DNA from: Aplectana chamaeleonis
Lineage: Eukaryota; Nematoda; Chromadorea; Rhabditida; Cosmocercidae
Direction of reading: 5' to 3'
Assembly (NCBI GenBank): GCA_029168955.1
Contig: JAPDOI010000121.1
Location: forward strand, 1,054,001 to 1,118,000
Length of the DNA stretch: 64,000 nucleotides
The stretch's first letter is position 1; the number at the start of each line of letters is the position of its first letter. A program made the position numbers and the translations under genes. Of the stretch, positions 1 to 11,749 are shown in pieces. A model generated the notes under the pieces. That model did no database searches. It saw only the letters and a program-made list of their open reading frames with translations, and had not been told where the DNA came from.

Positions 1-947
1 ACTACATTTGAAAATCAAGTTGAGAGCCAAATCCAATAAAACGATTTCACAAACATTTAGGAGCAATGCCAAATCCTTGACCTTTCTGCGGAGCCCAACT
101 TTCAGAAATTTCTACAACTTTTTACAAGGGTTTCCTTCTACAATATCGTCGAGCTCCAGAAGTCAAGTTGTTTTTTTCGAAAACATAGTGGTAGAAATGA
201 AGAAACAAATCGCTCCGCTGCTAAGACTGCAAGATAATTGTTGCAACGCGGCTTCCTACAAATAGATGCAAGGCATATACTTTTGAATTCAAAAGTCGAA
301 AATGAAGAAATGAGTTTCAAATGACCCAATTGTACAGGTTCTAGGCACTCTTCTAGACGGGGGGCACGCACCACTCAAGACAGAAATGAAATGAACGGGC
401 CCATTGGTGAGGCTACCAGTCGAAGTATTTCCGTAGAGCTCTAATAAAACAATGATTGATAGCGCAGTATCAGGCCTCTTTTATCAGAGTTTTCCATCAT
501 TTCTATGAGTTTTTGCGTAGCTTGGCCTCCTCTAGTGAAAGAAAATGTTGAAGGGGCCTATGAAAAGCCTTCTATTTGTAAAGAAAAGTCAATCGGAACA
601 CATTGTAAATACGAATTTGAATTTCGCGCCAAAATCATTTTCGGAGTTTTTCTGCATGTGGAGTTCGTGCCGTAACCAATTTTTCCTGTTATCTTACTGT
701 CGCACCAACATTCTAGGAAAAAGGGCTAGATGACTGGTGAGAATTGGTGGCGAATATTAACTTCATCGTCCAACGTTTTTGACTCGCCAAAGTTTACCAG
801 TGTGGTCTACCGGGCTCAATCATGAAATTGAGCCTGAAAAATGGAAATTGATTTCCAGCGCGAACGATAGTTAAGTGCGCCAGAAGAGGACCACCGTAAT
901 CTCAGGAATGATGTTATTCGGCTCTCGTAAACAAATTTGATGATACC
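1..947. other. Unassigned left flank of the first minisatellite
   Basis: No gene is visible; the open frames are short and carry no recognisable domain. Positions about 425-465 resemble about 7153-7195 on the other side of the array (both have a GTATTT...AAAACAATGA.TGATA pattern), so the array may have arisen inside, or been bracketed by, an older repeat. The similarity is partial and could be chance. Confidence 0.4.
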
Positions 948-1204
948 CAATTGATCAATGATAAAGTATAAAAGAAGTGAAGAGCGGTGTGTCTTGATTC
1001 ACACACCGTCCTTCTCTAGGGGTCAGCAGTTGAGGATCTGCCTGGACTAAAAAGCAGGGAAACATCACCACCTGTAGGGAAGATGAAGCGAAATCGGAGT
1101 CAGAACTTAGAAAATTTTAGAGCCAACTCGAGTGAGATTACGGTAGCCCTGTTCTGGCGGACTTAACTATCGTTCTCGTAGATTCGGAGGCCTGGCTTGC
1201 ATAA

Positions 1205-2547
1205 GGTGTCCTGAACATTGAACTGAGGTCCTGCACACCCCTACTGAGATCCAGCACACATTCCATGAAGTCCTGCTCATCCTTACACGGGTCTTGCACA
1301 CGTTTCATGATGTCCTGCACACTCCTACTGATGTCCTGCACACATTCCACGAAGTTCTGATCATCCTTACAGGGGTCTTGCACACGTTTCATGATGTCCT
1401 GCACACTCCTACTAAGGTCCTGCACACATTCCATGATGTCCTGCACACCCCTATTGGGGTCCTGCACACGCTTCATGATGTCCTGCACACTCCTACTGAT
1501 GTCCTGCACACATTCCACGAAGTTCTGATCATCCTTACAGGGGTCTTGCACATGTTTCATGATGTCCTGCACACTCCTACTAAGGTCCTGCACACATTCT
1601 ACGACGTCCTGCACACCCCTACTGGGGTCCTGCACAGGTCCCATGATGTCCTGCACACTCCTACTGATGTTCTGCACACATTCTACGATGTCCTGCACAC
1701 CCCTACTGGGGTCCTACACAGGTTCCATGATGTCCTGCACACTTCTACTGGGGTCCTGCACAGGTCCCATGAAGTCCTGCTCATCCTTACAGGGGTCTTG
1801 CACATGTTTCATGATGTCCTGCACACTCCTACTAAGGTCCTGCACACATTCTACGACGTCCTGCACACCCCTACTGGGGTCCTGCACAGGTCCCATGATG
1901 TCCTGCACACTCCTACTGATGTTCTGCACACATTCTACGATGTCCTGCACACCCCTACTGGGGTCCTACACAGGTTCCATGATGTCCTGCACACTTCTAC
2001 TGGGGTCCTGCACAGGTCCCATGATGTCCTGCACACTCCTACTAAGGTCCTGCACACTCCTACTGAGGTCCTGCACACATTCTACGACGTCCTGCACACC
2101 CCTACTGGGGTCCTGCACACGTTCCATGATATCCTGCGCACTCCTACTGAGGTCCTGTACAGGTCCCATAATGTCATGCACACTCCTACTGAGGTCCTGC
2201 ACACCCCTACTGGGGTCCTGCACAGGTCCCATGATGTCCTGCACACTCCTACTAAGGTCCTGCACACTCCCACTGAGGTCCTGCACACATTCTACGACGT
2301 CCTGCACACCCTTACTGGGGTCCTGCACAGGTCCCAAAATGTCCTGCACACTCCTACTGAGGTCCTGCACACCCCTACTGGGGTCCTGCACACTCCCACT
2401 AAGGTCCTGCACACTCCTACTGAAGTCCTGCACACATTCTACGACGTCCTGCACACCCCTACTGGGGTCCTGCACAGGTCCCATGATGTCCTGCACACTC
2501 CTACTAAGGTCCTGCACACTCCTACTGAGGTCCTGCACACATTTCAC
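1205..2547 (-). repeat. 21-bp minisatellite array 1a
   Basis: Head-to-tail 21-bp units. Read on the minus strand, each is GTGCAGGAC followed by 12 variable bases; the main variants are CTCAGTAGGAGT, CTTAGTAGGAGT, CCCAGTAGGGGT, GTCGTAGAATGT, ATCATGGGACCT, ATCATGAAACGT and CCCTGTAAGGAT. Because 21 is a multiple of three, several frames stay open for hundreds of codons on both strands: minus-strand heptads begin VQD (VQDLSRS, VQDIMGP, VQDPSRG) and plus-strand heptads begin VLH (VLHTPTE, VLHTFYD). I read these as a by-product of the period. A short island of the same units lies at 2836-2893. Confidence 0.9.
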
Positions 2548-2770
2548 AAAACGTTCTCCACCACCGCCTCGCTCTGCCACCGCCTTTCCCCGCCTCCGCC
2601 TCCGCCTCCACCACCGCCTCCGCCTCCGCCACCGCCTCCGCCTCCGCCTCCGCCTCCGTCCGTCGAAAACCATTTTTTTGGAAGGCGTGGACCAAATCGC
2701 TCGAAAATTTGTGACTAGATGTAATAGACCACGGGAATGACGAAAATAATTGTCAGAACTCACCATAATT
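2548..2770 (+). repeat. GC-rich CCGCCT-repeat module, left copy of an inverted pair
   Basis: A (CCGCCT)n/(CCACCG)n tract (about 2555-2658) is joined to about 110 bp of unique sequence ending ...GTCAGAACTCACCATAAT. The whole module recurs in reverse complement at 7275-7446. A polyproline frame across the tract is low-complexity translation, not a gene. The adjoining TTTTAGAGCCAACTCGAG motif (2768-2800) also occurs at 1114-1146 and 3060-3092. Confidence 0.8.
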
Positions 2771-3149
2771 TTAGAGCCAACTCGAGTGAGATTACGGTAG
2801 GTCCCATTTTTTTTCGGAGGCGGTGGTGGAGAACCCATGATGTCCTGCACACTCCTACTAAGGTCCTGCACACTCCTACTGAGGTCCTGCACACAATTGA
2901 TCAATGATAAAGTATAAAAGAAGTGAAGAGCGGTGTGTCTTGATTGACACACCGTCCTTCTCTAGGGGTCAGCAGTTGAGGATCTGCCTGGACTAAAAAG
3001 CAGGGAAACATCACCACCTGTAGGGAAGATGAAGCGAAATCGGAGTCAGAACTTAGAAAATTTTAGAGCCAACTCGAGTGAGATTACGGTAGCCCTGTTC
3101 TGGCGGACTTAACTATCGTTCTTGTAGATTCGGAGGCCTGGCTTGCATA

Positions 3150-6100
3150 CGGTGTCCTGAACATTGAACTGAGGTCCTGCACACCCCTACTGAGATCCAG
3201 CACACATTCCATGAAGTCCTGCTCATCCTTACAGGGGTCTTGCACACGTTTCATGATGTCCTGCACACTCCTACTGATGTCCTGCACACATTCCACGAAG
3301 TTCTGATCATCCTTACAGGGGTCTTGCACACGTTTCATGATGTCCTGCACACTCCTACTAAGGTCCTGCACACATTCCATGATGTCCTGCGCACCCCTAT
3401 TGGGGTCCTGCACACGCTTCATGATGTCCTGCACACTCCTACTGATGTCCTGCACACATTCCACGAAGTTCTGATCATCCTTTACAGGGGTCTTGCACAC
3501 GTTTCATGATGTCCTGCACACTCCTACTGATGTCCTGCACACATTCCACGAAGTTCTGATCATCCTTACAGGGGTCTTGCACACGTTTCATGATGTCCTG
3601 CACACTCCTACTAAGGTCCTACACACATTCCATGACGTCCTGCTCAACCCTACTGGGGTCCTGCACACGCTTCATGATGTCCTGCACACTCCTACTGATG
3701 TCCTGCACACATTCCATGAAGTCCTGCTCATCCTTACAGGGGTCTTGCACATGTTTCATGATGTCCTGCACACTCCTACTGGGGTCCTGCACAGGTCCCA
3801 TGATGTCCTGCACACTCCTACTAAGGTCCTGCACACTCCTACTGAGGTCCTGCACACATTCTACGGCGTCCTGCACACCCTATTGGGGTCCTGCACACGT
3901 TCCATGATATCCTGCGCACTCCCTACTGAGGTCCTGTACAGGTCCCATAATGTCATGCACACTCTCTACCGAGGTCCTGCACACCCCTACTGGGGTCCTG
4001 CACAGGTCCCATGATGTCCTGCACACTCCTACTAAGGTCCCGCAACACTCCCACTGAGGTCCCGCACACATTCTACGATGTCCTGCACACCCCTTACTGG
4101 GGTCCTGCACAGGTCCCAAAATCTCCTGCAATTTCCTACTGAGGTCCTGCACACCCCTACTGGGGTCCTGCACAGGTCCCATGATGTCCTGCACACTCCT
4201 ACTAAGGTCCTGCAAACTCCTACTGAGGTCCTGCACACATTCTACGACGTCCTGCACACCCCTACTGGGGTCCTGCACAGGTCCCATGATGTTCTGCACA
4301 CTCCTACTAAGGTCCTGCACACTCCTACTGAGGTCCTGCACACATTCTACGGCGTCCTGCACACCCCTACTGAGATCCAGCACACATTCCATGAAGTCCT
4401 GCTCATCCTTACAGGGGTCTTGCACACGTTTCATGATGTCCTGCACACTCCTACTGATGTCCTGCACACATTCCACGAAGTTCTGCTCATCCTTACAGGG
4501 GTCTTGCACACGTTTCATGATGTCCTGCACACTCCTACTAAGGTCCTGCACACATTCCATGATGTCCTGCACACCCCTATTGGGGTCCTGCACACGCTTC
4601 ATGATGTCCTGCACACTCCTACTGATGTCCTGCACACATTCCACGAAGTTCTGATCATCCTTACAGGGGTCTTGCACACGTTTCATGATGTCCTGCACAC
4701 TCCTACTAAGGTCCTGCACACATTCCATGATGTCCTGCACACCCCTATTGGGGTCCTGCACACGTTCCATGATGTCCTGTGTAATTTTACTAAGGTCCTA
4801 CACACATTCCATGACGTCCTGCTCAACCCTACTGGGGTCCTGCACACGCTTCATGATGTCCTGCACACTCCTACTGATGTCCTGCACACATTCCATGAAG
4901 TCCTGCTCATCCTTACAGGGTCTTGCACATGTTTCATGATGTCCTGCACACTCCTACTAAGGTCCTGCACACATTCTACGACGTCCTGCACACCCCTACT
5001 GGGGTCCTGCACAGGTCCCATGATGTCCTGCACACTCCTACTGATGTTCTGCACACATTCTACGATGTCCTGCACACCCCTACTGGGGTCCTACACAGGT
5101 TCCATGATGTCCTGCACACTCCTACTGGGGTCCTGCACAGGTCCCATGATGTCCTGCACACTCCTACTAAGGTCCTGCACACTCCTACTGAGGTCCTGCA
5201 CACATTCTACGACGTCCTGCACACCCCTACTGGGGTCCTGCACACGTTCCATGATATCCTGCGCACTCCTACTGAGGTCCTGTACAGGTCCCATAATGTC
5301 ATGCACACTCCTACTGAGGTCCTGCACACCCCTACTGGGGTCCTGCACAGGTCCCATGATGTCCTGCACACTCCTACTAAGGTCCTGCACACTCCCACTG
5401 AGGTCCTGCACACATTCTACGACGTCCTGCACACCCTTACTGGGGTCCTGCACAGGTCCCAAAATGTCCTGCACACTCCTACTGAGGTCCTGCACACCCC
5501 TACTGGGGTCCTGCACAGGTCCCATGATGTCCTGCACACCCCTACTAAGGTCCTGCACACTCCTACTGAGGTCCTGCACACATTCTACGACGTCCTGCAC
5601 ACCCCTACTGGGGTCCTGCACAGGTCCCATGATGTCCTGCACACTCCTACTAAGGTCCCGCACACTCCTACTGAGGTCCTGCACACATTCTACGGCGTCC
5701 TGCACACCCCTACTGAGATCCAGCACACATTCCATGAAGTCCTGCTCATCCTTACACGGGTCTTGCACACGTTTCATGATGTCCTGCACACTCCTACTGA
5801 TGTCCTGCACACATTCCACGAAGTTCTGATCATCCTTACAGGGGTCTTGCACACGTTTCATGATGTCCTGCACACTCCTACTAAGGTCCTGCACACATTC
5901 CATGATGTCCTGCACACCCCTATTGGGGTCCTGCACACGCTTCATGATGTCCTGCACACTCCTACTGATGTCCTGCACACATTCCACGAAGTTCTGATCA
6001 TCCTTACAGGGGTCTTGCACACGTTTCATGATGTCCTGCACACTCCTACTAAGGTCCTGCACACATTCCATGATGTCCTGCACACCCCTATTGGGGTCCT

Positions 6101-7008
6101 GCACACGTTCTATGATGTCCTGTGTAATTTTACTAAGGTCCTACACACATTCCATGACGTCCTGCTCAACCCTACTGGGGTCCTGCACACGCTTCATGAT
6201 GTCCTGCACACTCCTACTGATGTCCTGCACACATTCCATGAAGTCCTGCTCATCCTTACAGGGGTCTTGCACATGTTTCATGATGTCCTGCACACTCCTA
6301 CTAAGGTCCTGCACACATTCTACGACGTCCTGCACACTCCTACTGGGGTCCTGCACAGGTCCCATGATGTCCTGCACACTCCTACTGATGTTCTGCACAC
6401 ATTCTACGATGTCCTGCACACCCCTACTGGGGTCCTACACAGGTTCCATGATGTCCTGCACACTCCTACTGGGGTCCTGCACAGGTCCCATGATGTCCTG
6501 CACACTCCTACTAAGGTCCTGCACACTCCTACTGAGGTCCTGCACACATTCTACGACGTCCTGCACACCCCTACTGGGGTCCTGCACACGTTCCATGATA
6601 TCCTGCGCACTCCTACTGAGGTCCTGTACAGGTCCCATAATGTCATGCACACTCCTACTGAGGTCCTGCACACCCCTACTGGGGTCCTGCACAGGTCCCA
6701 TGATGTCCTGCACACTCCTACTAAGGTCCTGCACACTCCCACTGAGGTCCTGCACACATTCTACGACGTCCTGCACACCCTTACTGGGGTCCTGCACAGG
6801 TCCCAAAATGTCCTGCACACTCCTACTGAGGTCCTGCACACCCCTACTGGGGTCCTGCACAGGTCCCATGATGTCCTGCACACTCCTACTAAGGTCCTGC
6901 ACACTCCTACTGAGGTCCTGCACACATTCTACGACGTCCTGCACACCCCTACTGAGGGGTTGCTGTAGTTCCACGACGTCCTGCATACTCCTACTGCGGT
7001 CTCGCATA
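3150..7008 (-). repeat. 21-bp minisatellite array 1b, with higher-order structure
   Basis: About 180 more units of the family seen at 1205-2547, same orientation. Segments recur at long range: the stretch from about 4370 onward recurs 1343-1344 bp downstream (64 x 21), for example TCTTGCACATG at 4921 and 6265; the one-base difference comes from a G deletion near 4920. A related segment is also present at about 1795-2540. Single-base indels (for example near 3480, 3880, 3930, 4045 and 4095) shift the open frames. The array decays at 6950-7010 into degenerate units. Confidence 0.9.
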
Positions 7009-7274
7009 GTCAACCGACACTTCAGCACACCCTGCGACGACTTCTCTTATCTTTGGTGCGCATGGTACAAACACGCGCCACGCTCAAAAACAACCCTTCC
7101 GCATAGCGTCCTGTTCCAAGCCGGACGTTTAGAGTACACCACCCTAGAGAGCAAGGTATTTATATGGAGTCTCTAAGAAAACAATGACTGATAACGAAAA
7201 ACCCGTCATTTTTATAAACTAATCTTGAGAGGCCGGTTTCCGAGTTTCAAACGCCCGTTAGGGGCCCAGAAGTC

Positions 7275-7446
7275 ATTATGGTGAGTTCTGACAATTATTT
7301 TCGTCATTCCCGTGGTCTATTACATCTAGTCACAAATTTTCGAGCGATTTGGTCCACGCCTTCCAAAAAAATGGTTTTCGACGGACGAAGGTGGAGGCGG
7401 AGGCGGAGGCGGTGGCGGAGGCGGTGGTGGAGAACGTTTTTGCGTA
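7275..7446 (-). repeat. GC-rich module, right copy of the inverted pair
   Basis: Reverse complement of 2548-2770 with a shorter GGCGGA tract. The unique part is nearly identical, including the ATGGTGAGTTCTGAC end and the TTTGGTCCACGCC segment. The two copies enclose array 1b in inverted orientation, as terminal inverted repeats or a recombination product would. Confidence 0.8.
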
Positions 7447-7930
7447 CTTTGAGAGGTCATAACTTCAGAAAGCGGGGACCAGTTGGGATGAAAAGTTGCA
7501 CACATATATAATTTCTTGCAGCGCGTCGAATAGTGTACAGCTCATACCTCTGTTGACGGTATGAATAGGTGATCTCATTGTAGGGCATCCGCGCGGGAAG
7601 AGATCAAAGCCAAATCCTGGTGAGCGCTTCGCGCTCACCACAATTTTACGACTCTTATGAGTTGATCGAGCCTTATCATTCTTTGCGATTTGAGTCGTCA
7701 ACAGGGAGCGGTCTGTTGACAACTCAAAGGACTACAGTAGATTGAAATCCGCATGGCTACAGTAGAAAGAAACATCGAGTCGTGACATCAGATACACTTT
7801 TTTGAGTAACATGCCGAATCTACCCATATCCGACACATTGTCCGATCCGAATCATGGTATATTTCGGATATTCGGTATCCGAATCATTATCCGGCTCATA
7901 ACACATTTCGGCGATTCAGATTTTGAATCA
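7447..7930. other. Unassigned DNA with a perfect 9-3-9 hairpin
   Basis: No gene seen. Positions 7619-7639 form a perfect palindromic hairpin, stem GGTGAGCGC with loop TTC. A hairpin of identical geometry occurs at 59929-59949. Confidence 0.4.
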
Positions 7931-8100
7931 AACGGATTTTGGAGTTTTTTTGGTGAATCGGATTTTGGATCACTCGGATTTTGACGTTTTTTCGGTGAAT
8001 CGGATTTTGGATCACTCGGATTTTACGTTTTTTCGGTGATTCGGATTTTGGATCACTCGGATTTTGACGTTTTTTCGGTAAATCGGGTTTTGAATCATGA
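7931..8100. repeat. Tandem repeat of about 42 bp, roughly four copies
   Basis: Units contain TTTTTTCGGTGAATCGG, then ATTTTGGATCACTCGG, then ATTTTGACG, and recur about every 42 bp with small indels. The period equals the dimer period of the large arrays but the sequence is unrelated. No coding role is apparent. Confidence 0.75.
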
Positions 8101-9134
8101 AAATTTCGGCTCATTCGGATGGATATCCGAAAATGAGTGAGTCGGATCCAATGTATACTGGTGAACCATATTTGGAGCGAGGCAAAAGTTCCCGGCGTTA
8201 GGTCAATGGTATCTTTGTCGCTGTCATGAGCAACAGTCATGGCGTTTTGCACGAATCACGACGGGACCAGCAAACGGCACTTGCCGCCATAGGAACAGAT
8301 TTCGGGCGTCGGTCGCAGCGACGTGTCGCTGGGGGCTGACATACTGCAAATGTGCCGAAGCCTGTCTGCGACAGCGACAGGTTCAAAGGGTGGGAGCTCC
8401 GTGACAGGGGGTCGCTGTCGCTGTGCAGAGCGACGCGACCTTGTGTCGCAGAAGTGTATCATACCCTTAGTAAAAAAATATCTCGAAGTGTGCAACACAA
8501 TAAACTTCCCTAGGGAATCATAGAGGCAATGTAAAGGCCAGGATAGTGTGGCGGTGCAATCGGTTCGAAGAGGAAGCGGCCCCCTCCCTTCCACCTTGAA
8601 AATTTGGGCGTCTCCCATCCCCTGCCCCTACCCCTCAGGGTACGGCGCGAGGTTCGAGGCTTCAAAAGAAAAGGAAATTGAATTGCGCAGGCACCCGTAG
8701 AAACCTCTAAATCTCATCGGTCGCTGCGAAGATTATTCTCCTTTTCGGCAAAAATCAGAGGCCAAACTGCATTTGTAGTAGTTATTGAAGATCCTCTATC
8801 AATTGAATCCACTTCTATAGCATTTTATTGACTTTTCCGAGAAAATCAATAGAACCGATAAATCAAGAAAATGGATGAAATTCTAAGGCGGTGATTTTCG
8901 TTGATAAGTGATTTTCAAGAACTCATGACTGTCAGGTTTGAACACTGCTACCGTTGACCAATGAAATTCAAAAGTTAGTGGCACTCTATTTCGAAGCCAA
9001 GTTTACTATGCTCCTTCGCGTGCATGTGCGTAGCGAAAGGAGGAACAGTGAGATAGCGCGGACGAGAATGAGACGCAGCATACAAGCGCACACGCACGCG
9101 ATCAAAGAAAATAAACTTCGCTCCGAACAAGAAG
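8101..9134. other. Intergenic stretch without a recognised gene
   Basis: GC-rich GTCGC/GCGAC words are clustered at 8300-8450 in both orientations, suggesting a decayed inverted-repeat element. From 8950 on, GAG/CGC-rich sequence with repeated GTGCGTAGCG-like words resembles low-complexity stretches at 12970-13060, 41690-41780 and 52680-52760. No protein family was recognised. Confidence 0.35.
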
Positions 9135-9530
9135 CCGAAAGGGTGGAGGTGAAAAAAAGTTCTTTTCCCACCTATACAGAAATGATATTTGAAACATTCG
9201 CAGCATTTTGGGACCTATTTTTTCGTACAATTTTTTCTCACATATATTTTGCCGTACTCGTCGACCCGCGATTGGATATGGTGTAGGTCCAGGGTAATCC
9301 GGTGAGGTAGTCTCCGACCACACCGGGTCTAAACCATACCCTATCGTAGCTTTACCGGTAGATCTCGTTTGCGAAGAAAGTTATAACAACTTCCGCAGAG
9401 TAAAACATGCTCAAGTAAAACCTGAGTATATCAAAAATATAGATCTCAAAAACTGCAAATGTTCCAAAAATCATTTCTGTATCGGTGGGGGAACAGCTTG
9501 TTTCACCACCACCTCTGGATCATGACCACC
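9135..9530. repeat. Inverted repeat with arms of about 75 bp
   Basis: The sequence around 9140-9214 (GGGTGGAGGTGAAA...CCCACCTATACAGAAATGAT) recurs in reverse complement at about 9451-9527 (ATCATTTCTGTATCGGTGGG...), with about 235 bp between the arms and roughly 80% match by eye. It is probably a foldback or MITE relic. No target-site duplication was found. Confidence 0.55.
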
Positions 9531-10356
9531 TGTCTAGGAGAAAAAATGAACCGTTGAGCAGCGGAAATTTCTGTGCGGTCGCGGGGCCGCGGCCCCCCTC
9601 CCCACCTTGGAGCACAGTATTGCAGCCAATGTTTTTCAAGCAAGCCTGGAAATCTACAGACCACTGGGGGATAGCAGAGTTGGTTACCGACAGTGGCGCC
9701 TATTGTCACTGCGCTACACACGCCTGAGCCACGTTCAACAATTTAACGGTGGTTAGGATTTTTATATGAGAATACATTTCAAGATGAGAATGTTCGCCTC
9801 ATACCAAGGTGTAGCTTGTTAATGACATAAAGGGGAAAGTTCCGTAATGAATTTCTGGCCGTCTATGGAGCGCTTCCTGGAACCGGCATCAAAGACCAAG
9901 GCCCGTATTTACGAAAGAATTCTCTGCATTTGCTGCTTTCTATACCTCCATCTCGCTTATTCGCGAATAAAATGCAGGAAGTGCAGAAACTCCCGAGTAA
10001 TACCCACACTCACTCCGCCGGCAAGCCGTTAATGAATACGGAACCAGGATGCGTACTTGATGCACACAAGACATTTACCAGGAAATAGCAACGTGAACAT
10101 GGTATCTTGTCAAAACATGCACCGAGTTTGCGCCAACCTTCAATGAGGAACACAAAGTATCACTGGGATCCATGCCGAAGTTAATTTCAGCAGTATGACT
10201 GCCAATAAGCCCGCCCTCACGCGATCAGTTACAGACATACCGTAAAAGCCCGCATGGGTCTTTCGTCCGGAACAAGTTAATCCCCTAGATTATGCAAATT
10301 ATTATTACAGAGACGATGATGATGTTTTTTTTTAACTTCAGCTCCCTTTTACAAGA
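9531..10356. other. Unassigned intergenic DNA
   Basis: No protein family, RNA gene or clear repeat was recognised. Open frames here are under 90 codons and look random. Confidence 0.4.
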
Positions 10357-10426
10357 AATAGGTAATGGGAAACAGATAGGACAAGATGGCCAGAAAGCTG
10401 AAATCAGAAAATTCCGCACATCCCTG
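10357..10426 (-). mobile_element. Isolated terminal end of the CAGGGATGTGCGGAA hAT-like family
   Basis: Read in reverse complement from 10426 it begins CAGGGATGTGCGGAATTTTC, followed by a CTG/TTTCTG-rich subterminal segment matching the element ends at 20495, 20779, 26552 and 28099. The partner end and an 8-bp duplication are not present nearby, so it is truncated. Confidence 0.6.
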
Positions 10427-11431
10427 CTTCGTAGAGCTTCTGTTTGAAAAACAGATCAAATTCACGCATACATTTCATGTCATGATTTGGACAAAGTTGC
10501 AAAACGATGAATGCATCGATCTCCCGCATGCTCTCGTTTGCCCAAACTCTGATTTTAATAGACAAGGTGACTTCCGAGAACTGGACAGAGGACGCTGACC
10601 AACGTACAAGTATTACCCTATAACAGGAGTGGAGTGGAACATAGCAGTAAAGAATGGAAGGTGAAACTGACATCTATGAGGGGAGGGATGGCGGATTTAA
10701 GCGCCACGTGGCGACCACTCGTTCCCATGCATTGCTGGAATTTCGCTGTCCGATCGGGAATCATCCGACGGAAAAACGATAAACATAGTCGCAGAAATGC
10801 TGGAACCAAGTAACGACCGTGTGATTCTGACGCCTTTCTCAATTCTTCTTCATCTCCATCCCTAACAATGGAATGCTAACATTTACGCTCTAAACATCTG
10901 AACAGTCATTTATTTCCAACTAATTGCAGGAAAAGGACGAATAGTACTCAAACAGAACAGCACTCCATTTAGCACATCCAAGAAAAAGGAAAAAAGACAC
11001 TTTTGAACTGAAGGAGATGAAAAAAGAACACAGTAAGGCCCTCAAATAATATCAGGACGGTTACTTTGAGATGCAGAATAGAAACAGATGATATGAAGGT
11101 GGAACAGTCAAATGGACAAATAGGCGGTTGAAGATCGTAGGCGAGATATCCTTAACAAATCAAGGTCTTTTCTAATTTGGATTTCAAGGATTTCTGCAAG
11201 AAAACGAAAGGAAAACTTGAGCAGAAAGCGTGCAAAGAATGCAAAAACGTCCTCGTAAGCAGCACAAAAAATTCCAAGTACACAATAATCAATCTCTTAT
11301 TCAGATAAACGGAAAAAAGAAATAGCAACACCAGCTATTTCAAACAGAGAAGTCAGAGCTCGTCCAGAATTCTTCAACTATATTCAATGAAGAGGATACA
11401 AAACACTGTACCGTTAGGTCCGTGGTTTACC
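10427..11431. other. Unassigned intergenic DNA downstream of prx-11
   Basis: AT-rich sequence with no recognised gene, RNA or repeat. The open frames near 10386-10842 overlap one another and carry no family signal. Confidence 0.4.
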
Positions 11432-11616
11432 TCCTTGAGAAAAAACATTTAAATCTCACCCGCGGCTGCCGCGGGCGGTTTAAATCTCACCGACGACTGG
11501 CGGTACGGTAAGCTGATCAGCTGCGCTCTTCTCTCGGCTTGTATTGATTAGCGGGCCGGCGCACGCGACCGCCGCTCCAGCCGTGGGTGAGATTTAAACG
11601 TTTTTTTTCCTTAAGG
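11432..11616. mobile_element. Small MITE-like inverted repeat, TTTAAATCTCACCCGCGGC arms
   Basis: The left end CCTTGAGAAAAAACATTT...AAATCTCACCCGCGGCTG matches, in reverse complement, the right end CAGCCGTGGGTGAGATTTAAACG...CCTTAAGG. A second internal TTTAAATCTCACC copy lies at about 11480. About 185 bp, GC-rich centre. It sits roughly 135 bp beyond the 3' end of prx-11. Target duplication unclear. Confidence 0.6.
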
Positions 11617-11749
11617 AAACAAGTCACAGACCTAACTCTACTACCCGCAGGCTGAACATGCAACCTTGACATCAAACTTCTTAAATAATACGTACATGAT
11701 CCTGCCATAAAATAAATTTGAGACAAAACAGATGGACATTCAGTGCAGC

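Larger units (their letters stand above)
948..2893. repeat. First copy of a directly duplicated block (offset 1946 bp)
   Basis: The sequence from 948 (CAATTGATCAATGATAAAG) to at least 1540 recurs almost base for base from 2894 to about 3490. The duplicated part includes the unique flank (948-1204) and the first units of the 21-bp array. The right end of copy 1 (2893) abuts the left end of copy 2 (2894), so this is a tandem duplication of about 1.95 kb whose second copy merges into the larger array. An extra T in a TCCTTTACAGG run at about 3480 marks where the copies begin to slip. Confidence 0.8.

Noticed and set aside
2555..2660. Polyproline or arginine-rich protein
   Set aside because: Simple translation of a (CCGCCT)n tract; the second copy has a different tract length.
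1294..6968. Very long open frames in the first array, as repetitive genes
   Set aside because: They exist on both strands and in several frames because the unit is 21 bp without stops; frame-shifting indels and an inverted sister array with in-frame TAA argue against coding.
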